A model generated the notes under the pieces. It had not been told where the DNA came from. It was given only the letters and a program-made list of their open reading frames with translations, and searched no databases. From positions 19,102 to 83,101 of the forward strand of contig JANQPD010000065.1 in the NCBI GenBank assembly GCA_028285465.1: DNA of 64,000 nt. Direction: 5' to 3'. This document shows, one piece after another, positions 52,118 to 63,000 of this stretch. This stretch comes from Owenweeksia sp. (GTDB lineage Bacteria > Bacteroidota > Bacteroidia > Flavobacteriales > Schleiferiaceae). The position numbers were made by a program, and so were the translations under genes. Each line of letters starts with the position of its first letter. Positions within the stretch are counted from its first letter, which is position 1.

Positions 52118-55100
52118 TTAAAACAAGGTTATTTTCCGGTTAATGGTCCGGGATGATGTTTTGTAGGTCAGGAGATAAACCCCTTTGGCATAATCGCTCA
52201 GGTCAAAGGTAGTTTCGGTTTGTCCCGACTCTATAAATTGCTGCATAATGAGGCGCCCGGAATAGTCGTTGATGTACAGCGTTGCGGCTTGCTTACTGCT
52301 CATTTCATCCCACTGCACGGTAAAAAATCCTTTAGAAGGGTTAGGGTATACACTGAAATCCGCCTCTGTCCCTTCTTCCGCCTTTTCTTCTTCAATACCG
52401 GAGCTCCCTCCCTTTTTGAAAAATTTCATGCAGTCGTACACCTCAAAACGATACACGGTAATGTTGCCCAAATCATCTTCGCAATAGGCAGTATAGCTCC
52501 CCAAACCGTTGGGAATAATAGAAAAGTCTACCTCCATGGGATAAGGTTGACCATCCTTAAACCATTGTACTGTACTCTCCAGCGGGCAAGGATTAGGAAT
52601 ACCTACCACTTCATCCGCACACACCCATTGCTGGAAGCAAGGGGGTGCCTGACCATCCGGTACGCTAAAAATGTATTCTTTTAGAATGCACCCATTCTCA
52701 TCCTTACACAATACCCTGTATTGTCCGGGGCCATTAAAATTAGTATAGGGATAAGGCTGGCCGTCTTTAAACCATTCGGCATTGGGATCGGTAAGGCATG
52801 AGAAGGGCGGTAGGCCTCCCATACATACCTCTGCATTTAACACTTCTGGTTCTGGCACTTCTACATGTATCCTTACCTCACAACAACCAACTCCTATAAT
52901 GTGACCTTTCCCCACAAAGTCAGTAGACGTGCTTAAGTATTGTAAAGGCGAAACGGGGTTTTGCCCTGTCCCATCATACCAGACAAGACCATAACCGCTG
53001 CAATACCCGTTATAAGCATCCAGGTTGATCTCCTGCATGCAGTTGGCTGGTACCGTTATATTGTGCACTCTTTTGGGGAGGTAGTTGACTATAATGTCAT
53101 TGTAGGTTAAGCAGCCATTGGCATCGTAACTGGCATAACGGTAAGTAACCTGGTTGGTACCTACAATAATTTCTGATACCAATTCCCAACCCCCAGGAAC
53201 AAAAAGAGTATGGTCTACAAAGTCGCCCTCACAAATGTTTAAATTAAGATATGGAAGCACTACAGCTTGCTGTACTACATCTACATATACCTGCTTGGTT
53301 ATCTCACAGCCTTGGCTACCGGGACAGGTGGCGGTATAAGGTCTGCTTTGTGAAGGAGAAACTACGGGATTAGAAACCGGTAAACCTGTAATATCATCTG
53401 TCCACCCGCAACTGAAACCAATAGGTAAGTAATCATTCAGGTTCACACTTTGCCCTTCGCAGATAGGAACTACTGTGGTGTCCAGTCCGAGCAGGTCAAT
53501 GACATTGAGGTGGGTAGTATGCGTGTACAATTCACAACCATTGGAGTCCAAACAACGGTAAGTATACTCCTCGTTTTGCTGAACATCCAAAGCAATTACT
53601 ACTTGTGCGTTGCTTCCTGCTAAAGATGCCGGTGCCAACCATTCAACAGTGCTGCCACTGCATTGTACTTCTACGGTTGCATCTTCTCCTTCACAAACAT
53701 CAATGGTATTAATGGTGGAGTAAGGGGGCTCTGAAACATCTACAAAAAAGACTTCTTTTATCTCACAGCCAAAAGCATTGGTATAAGATGCTGTAAAGGT
53801 CTGGTCAAAAGCAAGATGTACGGTTGTAGCCGAAAAATTACTGGAGCTGACTAACATACCTGAAGGACTCCAATTTACCGTTCCTGAAAAACCGTAACAA
53901 CTGCCTAGATCAAGAGCGTTTAAGTTTGCCTGCGTGTTATAGCAAATCTCTACCGTATCTGTATAACTAAAGTTGGGGTTGTTGTTAAAACTCACATAGT
54001 CATAACCATCAATCTGATCGGGTAAAGTGCGGATCCAATTATCAAAACCTGGACTCGTTGCAACAGGTTCATTTAAGGTCAAAGCACTTGCTAAAATGCC
54101 GGTACTCACCATGGCATTGACATTTACATCTACTATATCCAAAGCACTGGGACCCGTTACATAGATTTCCGTATCCCTACCTAATTCTATCTGCGAACGA
54201 CCATAATCAATAGTGTTAGGTATAAAAGTAGCTGTAGTTGAGTTGTTGAAGTCCCATATACCAATTCCCCCGGCAGTGCTGCCGGTAGCTCTATCGAAAT
54301 AACTAAACACCAGTTTTTGGTTGTCAGCGCTAAACTCAATCCCCCCAATGCGATTTGTATTACCGCCTGCATGGCTACTGTGCGGGAACTGTAACATCTT
54401 TTCTACACCGCTACGGTTGCCGGCAGCATCCATACCTAGAACAAATACATGATTATCATCCGAAAAGGCCATATGTGACCTATCTGGCGAAACCTCCATT
54501 TCCGAAACATAGTCCGTGAAACGTGTTAGAACCAAAAAATTGGGACCCTGAGTTATATCTCTGAAAGTAGACCTGGTGATACCCGGTTGACTAAACCAAT
54601 CTACACGACCCGTGCAAAAAGTTATATCATTCCTCATCACAAATCTCCCGGTAATGCCCGGGCCGTACGCCTCAACCGTATACACCGTATAGCTACCTTC
54701 TCTTATTTCGCCTATTGCCATGGGATAGTCCTTTCCACCCGGCCTACCACCTCCCGTTAATTGAATCCCGCTTGAGTAGCTGGCCGTACTCGAACCCACC
54801 ATCCACTCCATCTCTTTGTCCTTGAGGTTTATCACTATAATTTTTCCGCCTACTAAGACATGGAACCCGCTCAGGCAGGTATTGGGTATGGGTACGATCC
54901 CAATTTCACTGCTACTGGTTGAGGGAACGTGATTTTTTCCGCTTAGAGGTTGGGTAAAATGACTTCCTGAGGCATCATAGATATACGTATCCACATCATC
55001 GCAAACCACGTAAAACAATAGGTTCCCATTATTGTCATGAAAGGCATTCATCGCTCTGTATTGGGTAAGGGGGTTACCTGTTTTATCGGTTGCAGCGGGG

Positions 55101-55303
55101 TAACCCGAAGATATAGAGGTGACTGGATTTACGGTAAAGTCAATTTCTATTTCAGCAGAGCCCGGTTGAAAAAGAGGCCAATGTCCCAATTGGGTTTGGG
55201 CCTGTATAGGGGTGTACTGAAGGACAGTAAGTAAAAGACCGGCAAGCAGGCCAACATAAGCATTAAAGACGTAAGGGCGTTTTTGTGTTTTCATTGGTTT
55301 CAT
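52118..55303 (-). CDS. large T9SS type A sorting-domain protein, Cys-rich repeats
   Basis: A protein of about 1061 residues. Signal peptide: YVGLLAGLLLTVLQYTPIQAQ. The first 470 residues resemble a propeller with DRSHMAFSDDNHVFVLGMD-like units. Then come several Ig-like units of about 80 residues with paired cysteines (CEGEDATVEVQCSG, CEGQSVNLNDYLPIGFSCGW). The T9SS type A sorting domain closes the protein (FSVYPNPSKGFFTVQW to KGVYLLTYKTSSRTINRKITLF). It is predicted to be a cell-surface or released protein. The upstream triple direct repeat suggests control by the LytTR-type regulator nearby. Confidence 0.88.
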   Translation of the reverse strand: MKPMKTQKRPYVFNAYVGLLAGLLLTVLQYTPIQAQTQLGHWPLFQPGSAEIEIDFTVNPVTSISSGYPAATDKTGNPLTQYRAMNAFHDNNGNLLFYVVCDDVDTYIYDASGSHFTQPLSGKNHVPSTSSSEIGIVPIPNTCLSGFHVLVGGKIIVINLKDKEMEWMVGSSTASYSSGIQLTGGGRPGGKDYPMAIGEIREGSYTVYTVEAYGPGITGRFVMRNDITFCTGRVDWFSQPGITRSTFRDITQGPNFLVLTRFTDYVSEMEVSPDRSHMAFSDDNHVFVLGMDAAGNRSGVEKMLQFPHSSHAGGNTNRIGGIEFSADNQKLVFSYFDRATGSTAGGIGIWDFNNSTTATFIPNTIDYGRSQIELGRDTEIYVTGPSALDIVDVNVNAMVSTGILASALTLNEPVATSPGFDNWIRTLPDQIDGYDYVSFNNNPNFSYTDTVEICYNTQANLNALDLGSCYGFSGTVNWSPSGMLVSSSNFSATTVHLAFDQTFTASYTNAFGCEIKEVFFVDVSEPPYSTINTIDVCEGEDATVEVQCSGSTVEWLAPASLAGSNAQVVIALDVQQNEEYTYRCLDSNGCELYTHTTHLNVIDLLGLDTTVVPICEGQSVNLNDYLPIGFSCGWTDDITGLPVSNPVVSPSQSRPYTATCPGSQGCEITKQVYVDVVQQAVVLPYLNLNICEGDFVDHTLFVPGGWELVSEIIVGTNQVTYRYASYDANGCLTYNDIIVNYLPKRVHNITVPANCMQEINLDAYNGYCSGYGLVWYDGTGQNPVSPLQYLSTSTDFVGKGHIIGVGCCEVRIHVEVPEPEVLNAEVCMGGLPPFSCLTDPNAEWFKDGQPYPYTNFNGPGQYRVLCKDENGCILKEYIFSVPDGQAPPCFQQWVCADEVVGIPNPCPLESTVQWFKDGQPYPMEVDFSIIPNGLGSYTAYCEDDLGNITVYRFEVYDCMKFFKKGGSSGIEEEKAEEGTEADFSVYPNPSKGFFTVQWDEMSSKQAATLYINDYSGRLIMQQFIESGQTETTFDLSDYAKGVYLLTYKTSSRTINRKITLF

Positions 55304-55363
55304 TTTTAGACATTTTGAAGCTGCAAAATGAGAACGGAAAACCATTGACAGAAGGCCTACCGA

Positions 55364-55412
55364 ATAAGTGGCCGGGTAACGCAATAGAAGGCCTGATTTA
55401 TTGTATAAGTGG
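55364..55412 (-). promoter_or_regulatory. three direct repeats at 20/21-bp spacing (element 1)
   Basis: On the plus strand ATAAGTGG (55364), ATAGAAGG (55384) and ATAAGTGG (55405) repeat in the same orientation, each about two helical turns apart. About 65 bp around them align without gaps to 58974-59040. It lies about 60 bp upstream of the 52118-55303 gene. Confidence 0.65.
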
Positions 55413-55551
55413 ACATCGGGCTCAAGCCTACCGCTTAAAAATCAAAAAGAGAGGTTTTTTACATTGAAGGCGTGAGGGATCTAAGGCTGGTTGGGCTTGT
55501 ATGTGTGTGCTTGAAACACCAAGGCATGTTACACAAGGACAGTATTCAAAA

Positions 55552-55588
55552 AAAAACTGCCGGTATCAATCTATACACGGCAGTTTTT
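55552..55588 (-). terminator. intrinsic terminator after the CBS-domain gene
   Basis: AAAAACTGCCG and CGGCAGTTTTT form a perfect stem with inner GTAT/ATAC pairing; T-tracts occur on both strands. It lies 24 bp past the CBS stop. Confidence 0.8.
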
Positions 55589-55611
55589 ATTGGATGATCA
55601 GGGCCACGGCC

Positions 55612-56043
55612 TTAATTGCCTTCTTTGGCCCTCAGCTTATCGAGCTGGTATCTGATGATATCGGTAGTGGTTACAATCCCCATTAATTCATTGCCCTCGG
55701 CTACCGGCAAAGCATGGAATTCTTCTTTGATCAGCATCTCTGCTACCGTATCGATCGGGTCGGCTGGGGAAACTGCCTTAGGATGGCGGGTCATCACATC
55801 TTTGATGGAAAGCATATCAAACAGGGTTTCGTCAACACTGCTTTCATCCGTACCGTACACATCGCCAAAACTCAGGCGCATAATATCCGTACGGCTTAAC
55901 ATGCCCACCAGCTCTCCGCCCGACACTACAGGCAGGTGCCTGATGGCTTGTGTTTCGAATACTTCCCGGGCATCAAAGAGGGATTTGTCTACTTCAATGG
56001 TATAGACTTCCCTCGTCATTATTTGTGCAATACTATCTGTCAT
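55612..56043 (-). CDS. CBS-domain pair protein
   Basis: A 143-residue protein made of two CBS motifs: MTREVYTIEVDKSLFDAREVFETQAIRHLPVV with GELVGMLSRTDIM, then VMTRHPKAVSPADPIDTVAEMLIKEEFHALPV with ELMGIVTTTDII. CBS pairs bind adenine nucleotides and regulate partners or signal energy state. ATG 56043 starts at MTDSIAQIM; the longer frame adds no conserved sequence. No partner is adjacent. Confidence 0.88.
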   Translation of the reverse strand: MTDSIAQIMTREVYTIEVDKSLFDAREVFETQAIRHLPVVSGGELVGMLSRTDIMRLSFGDVYGTDESSVDETLFDMLSIKDVMTRHPKAVSPADPIDTVAEMLIKEEFHALPVAEGNELMGIVTTTDIIRYQLDKLRAKEGN

Positions 56044-56187
56044 AAGTGAGGTTTTTATTAGCAAAGCACAAACATACAATGGACATGCTTTCCAAACGAA
56101 AACATATGTTCCTCTCTTCATCAAATGAGACGGCCCGGGTTATTCTTACAGCTGCCCCTTTGGTTGAGGAGAAAGCGTAGTTCATTA

Positions 56188-56214
56188 AATAGGCCTGCAC
56201 CGGGCAGGCCTATT
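56188..56214 (-). terminator. hairpin after the DNRLRE/T9SS gene
   Basis: AATAGGCCTGC and GCAGGCCTATT pair perfectly around ACCGG, with an outer GCGTAG/CTACGC pair at 56175-56180 and 56215-56220. It lies 29 bp beyond the stop at 56243. Confidence 0.75.
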
Positions 56215-56242
56215 CTACGCTAGCAAAGACTCCGGTTTTTAG

Positions 56243-58879
56243 TTAATGACCGGCAATCAGCAACTTATGCTGTTTGAGCACTGTTTTATTGTTTTTTAAA
56301 CTCAAAACGTACATCCCTCCGGGCAAGCCGGTCAGATCAACTTTATGCTGGCCTTGAGCAGGAATCGATTTTTCCAGCAGAACCCGTCCGTTCAAGTCCA
56401 CTATGTACAAGTTTACGTGTTTGTAACGCGGCATATCTAATGTTAAGCGCACATGATCGAGGGCGGGATTAGGCGCAATAGAGACTACAGCATCTGATTT
56501 CTCCATTTCAAGAGACAAAGTTCCGGTAGCCTGGTTTTGCCTTCTGCTTGCCAAGCCCTTTTCAGCATCATCTGCAGAAACAAAAAGACCGGGTGCGCAC
56601 AGGTCTGTCAGGTTTCCACAGAAATCATATGGAGGAATGGGGTTAAAAAGTGTATTAAAAACATACGGAGTCACATCCTCTGTTTCGCTGAATTCATCCA
56701 TAGTAACCGACGTTTTAAATGGACTCCTTGCCAATTCACAACCGTTAAAGCCATTGACGTCTGTTCTGATCGCATAGGATTGAGGGCTGGTTCCAGCCGG
56801 CATGAACGGTTCAACCGCACGCCCATGGATCAGGTAATCTGAGCTTCCCGGGTATTCAAAAACATCTACTCCCCGGTGCGTGGTTTGCACGCCGGGGGTG
56901 CCGTAAGCCTGGTGTAAGCTAAAGTTAAATGCATGGTCGCAACGGGAAAGCAGGCTTAGTTCTGTGGATGTGCCTCCATCTCTGGTATAGCCCGTAAGCA
57001 GGTATTCTCCCGTCTGTTTACTCTGCGCAATCCCCTGGTAAGCTGATTCATGCCCGGAGTAACTCATCCTATAAACAGAAAACAAGGCTCCGCTTAAAGG
57101 GTCCACATCCCATACCAGGGCATCGTTAAATGTATATATATCTGAAGCATCACCTGCCACCACATACTTTTGGTGCACTACATCTTCCAGCACAGAATAG
57201 GCTCTTGTTACGCTGATCTCAGCCGGATTGGTTGATCCGAGGTTGTAGAAACCGGATGCCGAAGGAAAGCGGTATACTTGTGCCCACATAAAATTAGCCA
57301 TATCGTCAAATTTCATCAAAAAAGCTCCGTGATAATCGTTCACCAAACCGGGTGAAGCTTCCCCACATAACAAAAATCCATCGTCACTCGTTACTATAAC
57401 ATCGTTCAGAAGAAGATCTCCCTTGTTCGTTAGCCTCTTAAAATCGGTACTTATGACAAAACCATTGTTATCAAGATGGTAAATCGCTATTCCTTGTCCT
57501 GGCATTGAAGGAGAGCCCACCGCTGTAGCAGCAATTACAATGTCGCCATTGGGCAGTTCAACTACCTGAGCGGTAGCCACGTCATATTGTGTCTGATCAT
57601 AAATGCGCGTCCAAATGACATTGTTGCCCGTAACATCCACTTTTTGCACAAACAAAAGCACATTTCCACTCCCCGTACCGTTTGTATGCCCTACCAACAG
57701 GTATTCTCCACTGCTTAATTCAAATGCACTAAGGCCGGCATCGTAATTCGCGAGGCCATACGCTCTTGTCCAATTGTAATTGCCGTTGGGGTTTATCTTG
57801 GTGAGTAAGGCATCATGTGTGCTCAGGCTTTTGGCATATCCGGCCAACAAAAGATCTCCGCTTGCAGTAAGGTCGGCTCTTCCTCCGATCAAAGTGCCAT
57901 GAGGCTCGTTCACCAGCCCTGAAAAAGACTTGTGAAAGCGGGTATAAGGGGTAAGGTCGTTGTTGCAACAATTATAGGTTTCTACATTTACCGTGGCGAA
58001 CTCCGTTTGACCGCCCTTGGTAACTTCTACAGTGTATTGGGTATTTTGTGTGGGGTTTACCGTTATAAATGGCTGTGTAGAAAAAAAACCGGGTGGGTCG
58101 GATGTCCACGAATACGTATACCCTCCTCCTAAGGGTTGTTGTACTTCTATATCCAGAGAACTACCTGCGCAAATAAGGGTGTCTGTAAAATTGGTAACAA
58201 TGTTTATACCTGTAGGTACATAGGTATAAATTACCCTGGGGCGTAAGCTGGTATCGGGATGCTCGCTGGAGGCAAAAGTGGCTCTCCGGTAAGGTGTAGG
58301 ATTTTGTACTTTCAACCTTATCCCGTAGTTAGGGTCAATTCCATTGAACCATTGCTGCGCAATAGTGGTCATATCGATTGTATACGTTTGTGTGCCAGAA
58401 GATGCCGCCGGTACTGAAACCTGATTTACCGTGGTGTAAGCAGGTTTATTCACCCAGTTCAGGGTAGCTTCATCCCACGTACCGGTAAGTTGTTGCAGAT
58501 ACATATGATTATTCCCGGTTGAATGGGGAAAAGGATTGCCCGTAGGAAAAAACAACTGCAATTCCACCTTCTGCAAAGCATAACCGGGTGGTGTACTGGG
58601 CAGGTTAAAACGAATATGTGGTATTTGCTCTCCTTCATTGCAATTGGGAATACTCCAGGTCCATCGCTGGCACTGCATAAACTGCCCCCCTCCTCCATTC
58701 AGGGAGTCAGTAAACCCACAACTCACTGTCCACCAAGCAGTAGCATCGTGCCCGGTATTATCCATAATGATTGTATCGGTGATTTGCGCACTAATCCGCC
58801 AGGGATAAATGCAACATGAAAAAATCATGGCTGCCAGTAAGAAACGAGCTGTTTTTAGTTTTTGAGTAAAATGCAACAT
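56243..58879 (-). CDS. large T9SS type A protein with DNRLRE/CBM96-like N-terminal domain
   Basis: An 878-residue protein. Signal peptide MIFSCCIYPWRISAQ-like. Residues about 35-215 match DNRLRE (CBM96-like) domains, which mediate carbohydrate or matrix contacts (HIRFNLPSTPPGYALQKVEL, then NYGIRLKVQN). A short Ig-like segment is followed by a large Kelch/propeller-like region with LTASGDLLLAGY and ELPNGDIVIAATA units. The T9SS sorting domain is VSIAPNPALDHVRLTLD to LKNNKTVLKQHKLLIAGH. It is predicted to be surface-exposed. It lies next to the LytTR system and shares its upstream element with the gene at 52118. Confidence 0.88.
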   Translation of the reverse strand: MLHFTQKLKTARFLLAAMIFSCCIYPWRISAQITDTIIMDNTGHDATAWWTVSCGFTDSLNGGGGQFMQCQRWTWSIPNCNEGEQIPHIRFNLPSTPPGYALQKVELQLFFPTGNPFPHSTGNNHMYLQQLTGTWDEATLNWVNKPAYTTVNQVSVPAASSGTQTYTIDMTTIAQQWFNGIDPNYGIRLKVQNPTPYRRATFASSEHPDTSLRPRVIYTYVPTGINIVTNFTDTLICAGSSLDIEVQQPLGGGYTYSWTSDPPGFFSTQPFITVNPTQNTQYTVEVTKGGQTEFATVNVETYNCCNNDLTPYTRFHKSFSGLVNEPHGTLIGGRADLTASGDLLLAGYAKSLSTHDALLTKINPNGNYNWTRAYGLANYDAGLSAFELSSGEYLLVGHTNGTGSGNVLLFVQKVDVTGNNVIWTRIYDQTQYDVATAQVVELPNGDIVIAATAVGSPSMPGQGIAIYHLDNNGFVISTDFKRLTNKGDLLLNDVIVTSDDGFLLCGEASPGLVNDYHGAFLMKFDDMANFMWAQVYRFPSASGFYNLGSTNPAEISVTRAYSVLEDVVHQKYVVAGDASDIYTFNDALVWDVDPLSGALFSVYRMSYSGHESAYQGIAQSKQTGEYLLTGYTRDGGTSTELSLLSRCDHAFNFSLHQAYGTPGVQTTHRGVDVFEYPGSSDYLIHGRAVEPFMPAGTSPQSYAIRTDVNGFNGCELARSPFKTSVTMDEFSETEDVTPYVFNTLFNPIPPYDFCGNLTDLCAPGLFVSADDAEKGLASRRQNQATGTLSLEMEKSDAVVSIAPNPALDHVRLTLDMPRYKHVNLYIVDLNGRVLLEKSIPAQGQHKVDLTGLPGGMYVLSLKNNKTVLKQHKLLIAGH

Positions 58880-59249
58880 GATAAAATTGATTTAGTGTGC
58901 CTACTCTGAAAAGGTTTTCGGCATCCCCTGCGCATTAAAGCAGGTTCAAATTGTTCATAAAAAAGAGAGCGTGGAAAGCCTATCCAGCAAGTGGCATAAT
59001 GCAGCAATAAGTGGCCGTATTTACTGTATAAATGGGCCTGTGCAGATGGGACAAATTCTTAGCCAGACTGATGTGTAATGCACAAGATGAGGAAAAGAAA
59101 AACAGCCTGCTTCATACGTTCCCGGATTTCATGCAAGCTGGTATATAGACAGCATTTAGCAGCGGAAGCCCCGTGCGGAATACATACCAGCATCGGACTG
59201 AGCAGGAAAGCCCTCATCCCGGTTTTGCATGCACAAAGAGCAGATAAAA
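58880..59249. other. intergenic region with conserved upstream element
   Basis: About 370 bp. It holds the triple direct repeat at 58987-59035 about 110 bp upstream of the DNRLRE/T9SS gene. The 59040-59249 part shows no gene or clear hairpin. Confidence 0.55.
58987..59035 (-). promoter_or_regulatory. three direct repeats at 20/21-bp spacing (element 2)
   Basis: GCAAGTGG (58987), ATAAGTGG (59007) and ATAAATGG (59028) on the plus strand have the same order and spacings as element 1. LytTR-domain regulators such as AgrA bind 9-bp direct repeats about 21 bp apart, and a LytTR gene is immediately adjacent. Confidence 0.65.
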
Positions 59250-59996
59250 CTAGGTGTTGAATAATTTTAGAAAGGCTTTCTTCCTCCTTTTTGCCAGGGG
59301 TACTTCAGACTGATCGCTCAGGCTTATACTTCCTCCTTCTCCCCTATGGTATTCCATAACATGTTCCAGGTTAACGAGGTGGGAGTGATGGGCACGAAAG
59401 AAAACAGCCGTGGGAAGCAGCTCTTCATACTCCTTGAGATGACGCGTGCTGAGCATACTCTTTTTATTGTGCAGGAACAAACGGGTATAATTCCCGTCAG
59501 CTTCCAGGCGTACAAGATCGCGTATGACCACAAGGCGCAAACCTTTACTTACGGGTACCGCAATTTTACTGTGTGCGCCCAACTTTAAATCCAGGTTGTC
59601 TGCGAGCAAAGCCAGGCGGTTGTACTGTTCCTTTTTAGCCAGCTTTAGTTGGGCTCTTTGTACCGCTTGTTGCAGTTCGCGAATATTGACAGGTTTCAGC
59701 AAGAAATCCAGGGCACTTACCCGGATTGCGCGAATGGCGTACTCGTCATGAGCCGTAATAAAGATCACCTCGAAATTGGCTTCCGGAAAAGCCTTTAAAA
59801 CATCAAAGCCCGAGCCATTAGGCATGTTGATGTCTAAAAAGGCCAGCCGGGGCTTTACCTCATGGATGAGGTGTACTGCCTGAAGCAGGTCGCCGCTTTC
59901 CCCCGCTATCTTCACCTCCGGGCAGAATTTCCCGAGCATCTCCTTAAGCACTTCCCTGCTTTTTGCTTCGTCATCAATAATTACAGCTTCTATCAT
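59250..59996 (-). CDS. LytTR-family response regulator
   Basis: A 248-residue regulator: receiver domain with Asp55 in LAFLDINMPNGSGFDVL, followed by a LytTR DNA-binding domain (IRDLVRLEADGNYTRLFLHN, then FFRAHHSHLVNLEHVMEYHRGEGG). It is encoded 11 bp downstream of its LytS-type kinase, so the two share a transcript. LytTR proteins bind direct repeats about two helical turns apart, matching the elements at 55364 and 58987. Confidence 0.93.
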   Translation of the reverse strand: MIEAVIIDDEAKSREVLKEMLGKFCPEVKIAGESGDLLQAVHLIHEVKPRLAFLDINMPNGSGFDVLKAFPEANFEVIFITAHDEYAIRAIRVSALDFLLKPVNIRELQQAVQRAQLKLAKKEQYNRLALLADNLDLKLGAHSKIAVPVSKGLRLVVIRDLVRLEADGNYTRLFLHNKKSMLSTRHLKEYEELLPTAVFFRAHHSHLVNLEHVMEYHRGEGGSISLSDQSEVPLAKRRKKAFLKLFNT

Positions 59997-60007
59997 GGTT
60001 CTGGCTT

Positions 60008-63000
60008 TTACAGCGGTAAAACAAGGACCACCTTTGTACCGAGCGGTTTTAAGGCCTCGTCCCGTTTATCTATGATGTCCATATGTATGTTTTCTGCGTG
60101 AAAAGTGTTGTGTACTTCCAGGCGTTCTTCCACCAATTGCATCGCCCGGGGCTGATGAACTGCGTTTAAGGTATTCCTGAGTTGGAGAGCCTTTTCGCGG
60201 CCAATACCATTGTCTTCAATGGTAATCGTTAAGCGCTCTTTTTCCATTACAAGGTATACCCACAGTTTTTTCTCTCCTTCTTTGGTCACCAAACCGTGGT
60301 GGATGGCATTCTCAACATGAGGTTGTACAAGCATAGAGGGAATCTCTATCAAATGCGGGTCCGTTATCCCGCTACAGTCGAGCACATATTCAAAGCACTC
60401 ATCAAAACGAAGCGCTTCCAATTCTACATACAGCCGTAACATGGCTATTTCATCGCTCAAACGGATCTTTTTCTTAATAGAGGCTTCAAGAAAAAACCGC
60501 ATCAGGCGGGCAAAACGAGTGAGGTAGTCATTTGCGGCCAGCAAGTCGCCTTTGAGCATGAAATCCTGGATAGAATTAATGGCATTAAAAATAAAATGTG
60601 GATTCATTTGTGCTTGCAGGGCCCGAAGCTCTAAAGAAGCCATTTTCTTTTCGATCTCATTTTTTTTCCTTGCCTTTTTTATCCTGGACATAAACCTGAA
60701 ATACAAGGCAAAAGACAAGAGGCCTAGCAGCAGCAGGAATAAGGCCGGAATGAACCACACCTGCTGCCAAAAGGCCGGAACAATTGAGAAATGGATTACG
60801 CCCGGTGTATTGTTCCAGTTAACTCCATCTGCCGAGGCATTGACTTTAAAGGTATAGGAAGCGGGAGGCAGGTTGGTGTACATGGCCGTAGGCAGGCGGG
60901 CACCTGTTTGCTTCCATTCCGTATCAAAAGGCTGAAGCTTGTAACGGTAAACATGTTCAGCCGGCCGGGAAAAATCCAGTAGGGAGAAGGTAAAGCTCAG
61001 GTTGTTTTCATCGTGTCTGAGGCTGAATTCCTCTAAATCCTTTAAGCCATCTCCCCGCTCACTCCCGTTTACCTGGAAAGAATTGATAACCGTATTGGCC
61101 CTGACCCTCGTTACCTCTTTGAAATCTTCGGGATCAAAGAGCACCAGGCCACTTTTAGCCCCGTAGAACAGCTCTCCTTGCGCGTTTTGGGCATTGGCCT
61201 TAAAATTGAAATCATAGCTGATCAAGCCATCTTCATTGGTAAAACCCTCTACTTTCCCGCTGCTATGCTCAAGCCTGCAAAGTCCGTTCACCGTACTTAG
61301 CCAGGCATTTCCGGCTTTATCTATTTCAACACCACATACCGAGTTTGAGGGCAAACCTTCTTTCCTGGTGTAATGGGTGGTCTTAGCCGTACCTTTGTTG
61401 TATACTTTAAGCCCCCAGTCCGTACTCGCAAAGTAGTAATTCCCGAAGTCGTCTTCTTTTATGTCCCAAATATTGTCATGGCGTTTTTCCTGAAAAGCCC
61501 GTATCCTAAATTGCTTTTCCCGATCTTCTGTAACCAAAAAAAGGTCTTCGCTGGTGCCCAGCCACATCCGCCCCTGCCGATCTTTGTACATTTTCCAAAC
61601 GGAAAGCGCTCTTTCTTCACCTAATGAGACTTGCTCAACCTTTCCCCTTGCATCAATAAGCCATACTCCGGTAGTCCGGCTAGCTACCCAGACCCTGCCT
61701 TTCTCGTCTTCTTCTAACGCCCATACCTCCTGGGTCGGCAGTGCATTCCTGCTGAGATCATGCGGCATGTAATTTTCAAATATACCCTTCTCCTTATTCA
61801 ACTTGAAAAGCCCTTCCACACCTCCGGCCCAAACATCGCCTGCCCGGGTAACCAATATGGTGTTTATGGTTGCGTGATCGAGTATACTGGCAAAGTCATT
61901 TACCAGCTTATAGTGCTCCTTTTTACGGAAGAGACGCTGCTCGGGGTCATAATGCAGTTTAATTACCGGACCTTTTTTTAACCCAAGCCATACTTCATTT
62001 CCCGAGACAGCCAGGGACCTTATGTAATGGTTGTTTAGTTTGTCTTCACTTTGCTGAGTTGCATATTCACGAAAGCGATAACGTTTGCGGTCTATTTTTA
62101 TCAAACCTATGTCCGTAGCCGCCCAAATCAAACCGCTGCGGTCTTTTAAAAGGGTGTTTATGGCGTATATAGTTTCATCTTTAGCCAAAGAATAGCGACA
62201 AAAATTCTGCCTGGCTTCATCGAAAGTGATCAAATACTTTCCGTTGGTCCATAAGTACTCGCTATTTCCTGCATTGTACACTCCTTTTTGTAAACCCTCA
62301 GAGAAGGCAACCGGGTAAGCGGTGATGGTTCCCGAATGCACGGCGTACACAAAACAGGAGTCTTCACCGTAAAAAACAAACTTGCCTGAATCATTGACCG
62401 TTGCTATGGCACGGCCGTTCATTTCAGCAAACCGCTCTCGCACCTTTGGAAGCTCCCGGCAATCGGTATCTAAAACGGTCAAGCCAAAAGAACTTGATAC
62501 CCATAACCTTCTTAGCGTATCTACGAAAAGATGGTTCACCCTGTCTTCAACCTCTGCTTTCCAGTTTAAGCTGCCCTCTTGAATATTGTATACTCCAACT
62601 CTACCACTTGCTGTGCCTAACCACAGCCTCTTTTCGTTTTCCTGGTAAAAGCAACTGACGTAGTCTTCTGGTACGGATAGTTTACAATGTGCTCGCCAAT
62701 GCCCTGAATCAGAAGTATAAGAAATGATCCTTCCCGAACGGCTTCCAAACCAAATCGTTCCATTTATCCCTTTGTAAATGACCTCCATTACCTGGGACCA
62801 ATGGTTTTCCATTTTTAGCGGGACTTCTATAAACGAAAAGTTTATGCCATTATACCGGCACAAACCGTTGATGGTACCAACCCAAAGAAAACCCGTTTGA
62901 TCCTGGCATAAGCTGATCACGGTATTGTGAGGCAATCCCTCCCGCATGGTAAAACGGTCTGTTTTGCCCGAAAAGATGGATTCCTGGCTTTTAGAGGTAA

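Larger units (their letters stand above)
55304..55611. other. intergenic region with conserved upstream element and terminator
   Basis: About 308 bp holding the triple direct repeat at 55364-55412 and the CBS-gene terminator at 55552-55588. Nothing else is supportable. Confidence 0.6.
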
